10,340 bases of DNA from DASRCB01 sp035653295 (lineage in GTDB: Bacteria > Acidobacteriota > Terriglobia > Bryobacterales > Bryobacteraceae): assembly GCA_035653295.1 (NCBI GenBank), contig DASRCB010000212.1:1-10340 (forward strand), in the 5' to 3' direction. The first letter of the stretch is position 1; every line of letters begins with the position of its first letter. The notes beneath the pieces were generated by a model. That model made no database searches. It was not told the origin of the DNA and saw only the letters and a list, made by a program, of their open reading frames with translations. Positions 6,385-10,340 of this stretch are shown here, piece after piece. The position numbers and the translations under genes are program-made.

Positions 6385-7505
6385 TACATGAAATAATCTT
6401 TGACCTTATCCAGGAGGCCCTTTTCCTGCGGCTCGTTCTCCTGCGGGAGGAGTTCGTTTAACTGCTCCAGCAGTTTTCGCTGTTCCCGCGTGAGCCGGGT
6501 GGGCGTGGTCACGTCCACATGCACGATGAGGTCCCCGCGCCCGTGGCCCTGCAGTCGCGGAGCGCCCATGCCGCGCAGACGCACCCGCGAGCCGCTCTGC
6601 GTCCCCTCGGGAATCTTCACCGTTTGCAGCCCGTCGAAGGTCAGCAGCGAAACCTCGGTCCCCAGCGCCGCCTGGGCGAAATTGATCGGCACCGTGCAGT
6701 GCAGATCGTCCTGCTCGCGCTCGAACACCGGATGATCCTTCACGCGAATGAACACGTAAAGGTCACCTTCCGGTCCTCCGTTCGCGCCCGGCTGGCCTTC
6801 CCCACTCAGCCGCAGCCGTGTGCCCGTGTCCACACCCGGCGGGATGTTCACCTTGAGCCTGCGTTCGGCGCGGACATAGCCTTCGCCGCGGCACTGGGTG
6901 CAGGGACGGCGAATGATCTGGCCCCGGCCATTGCACTGCGAACACGTCCGCCGAATGGAGAGGAAGCTCTGCTGATAGATGACCTCGCCGCGGCCATGGC
7001 AGATGGGGCAGGTCACGATGCCGTCGTGCCGCTCCGCGCCCGTTCCGCCGCATTTGTGGCAGTGCTCCATCCGAGGCACCTGAATGTCGGAGGTCAGCCC
7101 ATGCATGGCCTCCTCGAGGCCGATCTCCAGGTCGTAGCGCAGATCCTCGCCTCGCTGCGCACGGTTCCGCTGCTGGCGGCGCCCGCCGCCGAACACATCC
7201 CCGAAACCGAAAATGTCTCCGAGAATGTCGCCGAAATCGGCGAAGGTGGAGGGATCGAATCCCTGCGCGCCGTTCTGCACGCCGCGATGGCCGAATCGGT
7301 CATAAGCCGCGCGCTTTTGCGGATCGCTGAGCACGCTGTAGGCTTCCGCCGCTTCCTTGAACTTCTCTTCCGCTTCCGCGTTGTCCGGATTGCGGTCGGG
7401 ATGATACTGCAGGGCCAGCTTCCGGTAGGCGCTCTTCAGCGTCTGATCGTCAACCGAGCGCTCCACTCCGAGAACTTCGTAATAATCCCGTCTGGTCACG
7501 TTCAT
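6384..7505 (-). CDS. dnaJ: Molecular chaperone DnaJ (Hsp40, type I)
   Basis: A full-length 373-residue DnaJ, the cytoplasmic co-chaperone that brings unfolded clients to DnaK and stimulates its ATPase. Domains in order: J-domain (about 5-72) with the HPD motif at 35-37; Gly/Phe-rich linker (73-108) with DILGDIFGFGDVFGGG; a zinc-binding region from about 149 with all four repeats (CHKCGGTG, CPICHGRG, CSQCNGRG, CTQCRGEG); then the two beta-rich client-binding domains and a C-terminal dimerisation tail. All eight zinc-ligand cysteines are present. Its ATG overlaps the grpE stop as ATGA, and there is no strong Shine-Dalgarno, so translation is probably coupled to grpE. It is the last gene of the hrcA-grpE-dnaJ operon and converges on the decarboxylase. 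Confidence 0.98.
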   Translation of the reverse strand: MNVTRRDYYEVLGVERSVDDQTLKSAYRKLALQYHPDRNPDNAEAEEKFKEAAEAYSVLSDPQKRAAYDRFGHRGVQNGAQGFDPSTFADFGDILGDIFGFGDVFGGGRRQQRNRAQRGEDLRYDLEIGLEEAMHGLTSDIQVPRMEHCHKCGGTGAERHDGIVTCPICHGRGEVIYQQSFLSIRRTCSQCNGRGQIIRRPCTQCRGEGYVRAERRLKVNIPPGVDTGTRLRLSGEGQPGANGGPEGDLYVFIRVKDHPVFEREQDDLHCTVPINFAQAALGTEVSLLTFDGLQTVKIPEGTQSGSRVRLRGMGAPRLQGHGRGDLIVHVDVTTPTRLTREQRKLLEQLNELLPQENEPQEKGLLDKVKDYFM

Positions 7506-8002
7506 TTCGCTCTGACCGCCACCTTTACCATGGCCGGCCGCAGCAGTTTCCCACGAAAGTAATAACCGCGCTGGTATTCATCCAGCACTTTCTGGTCCTC
7601 GTGCTCCTGCGTCTCCTCGCGATCCACCGCATGATGCAGGTTGGGATCGAACATCTGGCCGACCGCCTCGATGGGCTCCAGCCCCAGCTTTTTCAAGGCT
7701 TCGGAGAGCCGATTGTAAATCAGCTCCATGCCGCGCACATACTCTTTATCGGCGGATTCCACTTTTAATGCACGCTCGAAGTCGTCAATGATGGGCAACA
7801 GAGAGCGCACCGTGTCTGTACTCGCGTATTCGAGAATGTCGGCCCGCTCACGCTCGGCGCGGCGCCGGAAATTCTCGAACTCCGCCTGACGCCGCAGCAG
7901 GCGGTCCTGCAGATCCTGGCTCTCCGCGATCAGCCTGTCGCGCTCGGCGGCCAGCGCCTCCATCGTCGCCACGCCGTCCCCGGACGCGGTTTCATCGGCC
8001 AT
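7502..8002 (-). CDS. grpE: Nucleotide exchange factor GrpE
   Basis: GrpE releases ADP from DnaK and so resets the chaperone cycle. The 166-residue product begins with a short acidic segment, then a long charged helix for the dimeric coiled coil (about 15-60: LAAERDRLIAESQDLQDRL, RRQAEFENFRRRAERERAD), and a C-terminal beta domain with the family signature FDPNLHHAV ... YQRGYYFRGKLLRPAMVKV. Three in-frame ATGs are possible, at 8038, 8017 and 8002. I prefer 8002 because GGAGG (8011-8015) lies exactly 8 bases upstream. The one at 8038 has a weaker AAAGG at 7 bases and would add 12 residues; the one at 8017 has its GGAGG too close. It lies 95 bases after hrcA (59 if the 8038 start is used) and overlaps dnaJ by four bases. 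Confidence 0.95.
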   Translation of the reverse strand: MADETASGDGVATMEALAAERDRLIAESQDLQDRLLRRQAEFENFRRRAERERADILEYASTDTVRSLLPIIDDFERALKVESADKEYVRGMELIYNRLSEALKKLGLEPIEAVGQMFDPNLHHAVDREETQEHEDQKVLDEYQRGYYFRGKLLRPAMVKVAVRAK

Positions 8003-8097
8003 TTTCGTTTCCTCCATGCCTCCGACAAAATCTCCCATGTAGATACCTTTAGTTTACGATTGCGTCGTGGATTCGCCCTGCGCCGCCGAGCCGGCCT

Positions 8098-9141
8098 TCA
8101 GCCCCGATCGTCGAGGCTCTGAAATGCCTGCCCGAGATGCAGCACCGCGGACATCGCCTTCTCGTAGTTCATACGCAGCGGGCCGAGAACGGCGATTTTC
8201 GCCGCCAGGCCGCCGGGAAGCCCCACGCTGATTCCGATGAGCGACAGCTCGCGCATGCTGGGGTAGACGTCGCCCAGCCCGATCTGCACGGCGACTTCGC
8301 CTTCGCGTTGTTCGAGAAAGCGCTCCAGCATTTGCAGCAGGCGCTTCTTCTCCTCCAGCGTGCGGAACAGCTCGCGCAGCTTCTCCCGCGTCAGATGCAG
8401 GTCCAGCCCCACGAGGTTGCTTGCGCCTTCCAGGTGGATCTCCGGGGAAAGCTCGAAGTCGAGCAGGCCCCGGGCGTGCAGCAGGGTCAGCTTCCGCAGC
8501 ACCGAGTCGTACACCGCGCTCTCGTGCGCCAGCCGCCGGCTCAACTCGGCGTGGACGTCCAGCAACGCCCAGCCACTGAAGTTCTGATTGATGTAGTTGC
8601 GGATGGATTCCAGCTCGCCGTCGCCAACCGGCTCGTCGAGCGCGACAACGCGATTGCGCACCATCCGGTCCCGGGTCACAACCACCATCAGCACCCGCCG
8701 GTCCGCCAGGCGGATGAGCTCTACCTGATCCAGCACCTGGCTCAGCGTCGGAATCGCTGCCGCGATCCCAATGCCGCGCGTCATCTCCGTGAGGATGTGC
8801 GACGAGCGCTCCACACGACCTTCGACCGTTTCCACCTGGCTCAGTTCTTCACGCAACCGCTGCAGTTCCGCCGCCAGCACGCGCGCCTTCGACAGCGACT
8901 GCACGTAACTGCGGAAGGCCTGCTCGGTCGGGATCCGGCCCGCTGATGTGTGCGGCTGCGTCAGGAATCCGTCCTCAAAAAGGTCGGCCATGACGTTGCG
9001 CACCGAGGCCGGACTGAGGCGCGACCCGAGGCGCCGCGAGATGGTGCGCGAAGCCACCGGTTCGCCGGTCTCGATGTAGGCCTGCACGATACTGTGCAAA
9101 ATGTCCAGATGCCGTGGTGTGTGGGATAGTTGTCGGCTCAC
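8098..9141 (-). CDS. hrcA: Heat-inducible transcription repressor HrcA
   Basis: HrcA represses heat-shock operons by binding CIRCE operators. The 347-residue protein has an N-terminal winged helix (about 1-75: ILHSIVQAYIETGEPVASR, then SPASVRNVMADLFEDGFL and the basic wing with HTSAGRIPTEQAFR), a central GAF-like region, and the C-terminal SLIGISVGLPGGLAAKIAV and LGPLRMNYEKAM, both characteristic of the family. I chose GTG at 9141 (MSRQLSHTPRH...), which has GGGGG seven bases upstream; a TTG at 9147 would add two residues but leaves the purine run only one base away. It is the first gene of the operon with grpE and dnaJ, and has a strong promoter and a CIRCE-like element upstream, so autoregulation is likely. 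Confidence 0.97.
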   Translation of the reverse strand: MSRQLSHTPRHLDILHSIVQAYIETGEPVASRTISRRLGSRLSPASVRNVMADLFEDGFLTQPHTSAGRIPTEQAFRSYVQSLSKARVLAAELQRLREELSQVETVEGRVERSSHILTEMTRGIGIAAAIPTLSQVLDQVELIRLADRRVLMVVVTRDRMVRNRVVALDEPVGDGELESIRNYINQNFSGWALLDVHAELSRRLAHESAVYDSVLRKLTLLHARGLLDFELSPEIHLEGASNLVGLDLHLTREKLRELFRTLEEKKRLLQMLERFLEQREGEVAVQIGLGDVYPSMRELSLIGISVGLPGGLAAKIAVLGPLRMNYEKAMSAVLHLGQAFQSLDDRG

Positions 9142-9173
9142 GCCCAAACCCCCAGAGTACGCCTTTGTTACTC

Positions 9174-9203
9174 ATTCTAAAGCGTTTGCCCAGCCGGAGT
9201 CAA
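9174..9203 (-). promoter_or_regulatory. Sigma70-type promoter of hrcA-grpE-dnaJ
   Basis: On the minus strand: -35 TTGACT (9198-9203), an 18-base spacer and -10 TAGAAT (9174-9179), each five of six to consensus. Transcription should begin near 9167, about 26 bases before the GTG of hrcA. Confidence 0.65.
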
Positions 9204-9214
9204 GCGCTTCTGGC

Positions 9215-9236
9215 AGCACGCCCTCGGGAGTGCTAA
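9215..9236. promoter_or_regulatory. CIRCE-like operator (one canonical half-site, short spacer)
   Basis: GAGTGCTAA at 9228-9236 is exactly the right half of the CIRCE consensus (TTAGCACTC-N9-GAGTGCTAA). The left partner is degenerate: at the usual 9-base spacing it matches four of nine positions, but a match of six of nine (GCAGCACGC, 9213-9221) exists with a 6-base spacer. The whole makes a 20-bp inverted repeat at 9215-9234 (AGCAC and GTGCT outer arms, CCC/GGG inner, one mismatch). It lies 11 bases upstream of the hrcA -35 box. HrcA encoded next door is the obvious ligand; the location upstream of the promoter is unusual. Confidence 0.55.
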
Positions 9237-9277
9237 TCAGGCCGCGAGTTGCCCTGGCTCTCCGGCGCCAGCGGCGA

Positions 9278-9283
9278 TACAAT
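9278..9283 (+). promoter_or_regulatory. Candidate -10 box for the small membrane protein gene
   Basis: TACAAT (five of six to consensus), 32 bases before the ATG at 9316. The hexamer at the -35 position (TGGCTC, 9255-9260) is poor, so an activator or a different sigma factor may be needed if this is real. A 5-bp hairpin (CTTCT/AGAAG, 9288-9300) lies in the presumed leader. Confidence 0.3.
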
Positions 9284-9315
9284 GGCTCTTCTTTCAGAAG
9301 AACATTGCGGCCACC

Positions 9316-9708
9316 ATGCGAACCCTCTTCCGCGCTTACGCCTGTCTTTTTGAAATCGCAGTCTCTCTCGTTCTAATTGCGCTCGCGGTGCTGGCTTACA
9401 CCGGCGATGTCGCGAATTTCCGCCTCCCCATCCTGCCGCTGGAAGGCGCGGCGCTGGCCCGTGCGACTCTCGCCCTCGGAATCGTGGGTCTCGTTATGCT
9501 GGGGCTGCCGATTACCGGAGTGTTTCGGCCCGCGCTCCCGATCTGGTCCCTGATCGTGTTTGTTCTGCTCTTCCGCGGCTGGTTTGCCTCGGCCTATACC
9601 TTCGCCAACTCCTCTGGTTTCTCAATCGCCGTGTGGATTACCGCCGGCGCCCTGCTCGCCTTCATCCTCAGTTTCGCCATATTCCGCCGCGCCACGAAGA
9701 AAATCTGA
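9316..9708 (+). CDS. Small four-helix membrane protein, function unknown
   Basis: A 130-residue protein dominated by four hydrophobic segments: about 11-28 (EIAVSLVLIALAVLAY), 47-67 (LALGIVGLVMLGLPI), 74-95 (IWSLIVFVLLFRGWF) and 103-123 (AVWITAGALLAFILSFAIF), with a basic tail RRATKKI that should face the cytoplasm. I recognise no family motif or catalytic residue. The ATG at 9316 lacks a good Shine-Dalgarno; AGAAGAA lies about 14 bases upstream. It diverges from hrcA and shares the control region holding the CIRCE-like repeat, but nothing shows a heat-shock role. The opposite strand also has an open frame over its 3' end, but with no hydrophobic pattern or family resemblance; the membrane protein is far more credible. 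Confidence 0.75.
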   Translation: MRTLFRAYACLFEIAVSLVLIALAVLAYTGDVANFRLPILPLEGAALARATLALGIVGLVMLGLPITGVFRPALPIWSLIVFVLLFRGWFASAYTFANSSGFSIAVWITAGALLAFILSFAIFRRATKKI

Positions 9709-9820
9709 TCGGGCGTTCGCACTCCGCTCATCGGCCCGCAACACGATGCAGTTGAGGCGCGCGTTTCCGCGCACCACCGCCCTCCGTTGAAAACAGCCAC
9801 AGTCCGCTGGTAAGCTCTCG

Positions 9821-9849
9821 CGGTCCGGTGATCGATCCGACGCGGACCG
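9821..9849. repeat. Perfect 7-bp inverted repeat with 15-base spacer
   Basis: CGGTCCG (9821-9827) and CGGACCG (9843-9849) are exact reverse complements. The spacer contains GATCGATC, itself palindromic. A 7-base word, GATCCGA, occurs at 9834-9840 and again at 9858-9864. This could be an operator or hairpin near the end of the membrane gene's transcript. Confidence 0.4.
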
Positions 9850-9989
9850 ATGTCGTGATCCGAAATTTGTTCCGGTACCGTACTTGATTCAGTACCATTT
9901 CCGCTCTGTAGATACATAAACTCCATCGGGTGGGCCATCGCTGAGAAGTTGTGGCCCCAAAAACACCCAAACACCGCTAGCATTCTGTC

Positions 9990-10020
9990 ACACGGCATTT
10001 CCAGCCAGGAGGCAACGTGT
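9990..10020 (+). other. Possible structured leader element, first hairpin
   Basis: ACACG (9990-9994) pairs with CGTGT (10016-10020), enclosing GCC-AGGA-GGC. It is directly followed by GCCT/AGGC around 10024-10038. If transcription of the terminal gene begins upstream of 9985, this would be the first domain of a folded 5' leader. Confidence 0.3.
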
Positions 10021-10048
10021 AAAGCCTGCTGAAAAGGCCTCGCATCCT

Positions 10049-10074
10049 GAGCCGGACAGAGCGCTGTACGGCTC
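10049..10074 (+). other. Strong two-part hairpin upstream of the secreted repeat protein
   Basis: GAGCCG (10049-10054) pairs with CGGCTC (10069-10074). After one G/A mismatch, ACAG pairs with CTGT over a four-base AGCG loop. Ten pairs in 26 bases is far more than expected by chance in such a short gap. It ends 70 bases before the ATG at 10145. Confidence 0.45.
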
Positions 10075-10094
10075 CTGCTCCCAACCATTCGTGT

Positions 10095-10109
10095 GCCGCG
10101 CCTCGCGGC
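10095..10109 (+). other. GC hairpin before the ribosome binding site
   Basis: GCCGCG-CCT-CGCGGC: a perfect 6-bp GC stem with a 3-base loop, followed directly by GATTT-AC-AAATC (10110-10121), a second dyad. It ends 22 bases before the Shine-Dalgarno of the downstream gene. It could be an attenuator-type hairpin, although no run of U follows. Confidence 0.4.
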
Positions 10110-10144
10110 GATTTACAAATCAACCCGTGAAAAGGAGAAAAACC

Positions 10145-10340
10145 ATGAAGAGCTTCATGAAAGCCGCGGCGATTGCCGCATTGTTCACTCTGCTGACCAG
10201 CAATCTCGCTGCTCAGAGCCCGATTCCTCCCACCTGCCCCCCGGGCGGCTGCGGCAGCGGCGGCCATCTGCTGCTCATCCCGATCCCTGTCGATCAGCAG
10301 AGCCCCATTCCGCCAACTTGCCCGCCCGACGGTTGCAAGA
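10145..10340 (+). CDS. Secreted Pro/Cys-rich repeat protein, N-terminal part (3' end outside window)
   Basis: The frame begins at ATG 10145 with an excellent AAGGAG (10132-10137) seven bases upstream and runs off the right edge after 65 codons. Residues 1-23 (MKSFMKAAAIAALFTLLTSN then LAA) form a standard signal peptide; cleavage after LAA would put Gln24 first. From Gln24 the sequence is built of a 28-residue unit that starts QSPIPPTCPPGGC and recurs at Gln52 as QSPIPPTCPPDGC. Each copy has two cysteines four residues apart in a Pro/Gly turn (CPPGGC, CPPDGC); between them are a Gly-rich stretch and a hydrophobic HLLLIPIPV. I know no family with this pattern. Disulfide or metal binding by the Cys pairs is possible but not shown. 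The gene has its own leader and no visible operon partner inside the window. Confidence 0.72.
   Translation, partial: MKSFMKAAAIAALFTLLTSNLAAQSPIPPTCPPGGCGSGGHLLLIPIPVDQQSPIPPTCPPDGCK
10214..10336 (+). repeat. 28-residue (84-base) tandem repeat inside the secreted protein gene
   Basis: The 39-base blocks 10214-10252 and 10298-10336 encode the same 13 residues but for one change (Gly to Asp). The blocks differ at seven synonymous third positions (CCG/CCC, CCT/CCG, CCC/CCA, ACC/ACT, CCC/CCG, CCG/CCC, GGC/GGT), so the similarity is kept at protein level. Further copies may lie past the right edge. Confidence 0.75.

Larger units (their letters stand above)
9709..10144. other. 436-base gap, no credible gene, rich in inverted repeats
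   Basis: I see no convincing coding sequence here. A minus-strand frame covering most of it lacks any family resemblance and runs into the membrane gene. The region looks regulatory: dyads at 9759-9772 (GCGCG-TTTC-CGCGC, a possible terminator for the membrane gene, without a U-tract), 9821-9849, 9882-9897 (GTACT/AGTAC), 9990-10020, 10049-10074 and 10095-10109. Possible promoter parts for the downstream gene are TTGATT (9884-9889) and TAGATA (9909-9914), but the 19-base spacing is poor. The DNA is visibly less GC-rich than the coding regions at 9850-9985. Confidence 0.6.

Noticed and set aside
6519..7562. 347-codon plus-strand frame over dnaJ
   Set aside because: Antisense to an unmistakable, complete DnaJ; long shadow frames are common in GC-rich coding DNA.
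10016..10024. Possible tiny leader peptide after GGAGG (GTG followed at once by TAA)
   Set aside because: A start followed directly by a stop encodes nothing useful, and the spacing from GGAGG is short.
9989..10027. Fragments resembling a c-di-GMP (GEMM-I) riboswitch: CACACGGCA and, further on, AAAGCC
   Set aside because: The GAAA tetraloop hairpin between them and the second conserved stem are not present, and the first stem pairs in a different way. The likeness is probably chance.
9594..10088. 164-codon minus-strand frame in the long gap
   Set aside because: No family resemblance, no ribosome binding site I can support, Cys/Arg-rich composition typical of shadow frames, and it overlaps the membrane gene.

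Overview
This is GC-rich bacterial chromosome with short intergenic gaps and housekeeping-type genes. The gene set (a polyprenol-phosphate mannose synthase beside a GT39-type membrane glycosyltransferase, an exported cytochrome c, a very long exported TPR protein, and hrcA-grpE-dnaJ) is most like soil Acidobacteriota, perhaps the Solibacter/Bryobacter group. That placement rests on gene style only; there is no rRNA or other marker here. I see no insertion sequence, phage gene, CRISPR array or tRNA.

Layout. 1-1300: a GT39-like membrane glycosyltransferase (minus strand, cut by the left edge) diverges from a polyprenol-phosphate mannose synthase (plus strand). The second could make the lipid-linked sugar the first would use. 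1298-1754: an exported mono-heme cytochrome c with a good sigma70-type promoter, convergent with the synthase; the two stop codons are the ends of one small hairpin. 1855-2420: a HicB-type antitoxin with its own promoter, followed after 4 bases by a HicA-type toxin gene broken by two single-base frameshifts. 2478-6329: a divergent pair, an 824-residue exported TPR protein (minus) and a group II PLP-dependent decarboxylase (plus), with only 27 bases between start codons.

6384-9236: the heat-shock operon hrcA-grpE-dnaJ on the minus strand, ending convergently against the decarboxylase. grpE and dnaJ overlap by ATGA. dnaK is not between or next to them. Upstream of hrcA are a strong promoter and a CIRCE-like inverted repeat with one perfect canonical half-site, so HrcA probably represses its own operon. 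9316-9708: a small four-helix membrane protein of unknown function. 9709-10144: a 436-base gap without a credible gene but with a striking number of inverted repeats. From 10145: the beginning of a small secreted Pro/Cys-rich protein built of 28-residue repeats, with a very good ribosome binding site, cut by the right edge.

The items most worth a second look are the terminal repeat protein with its hairpin-rich leader, the broken hicA behind an intact hicB, and the odd geometry of the CIRCE-like operator.
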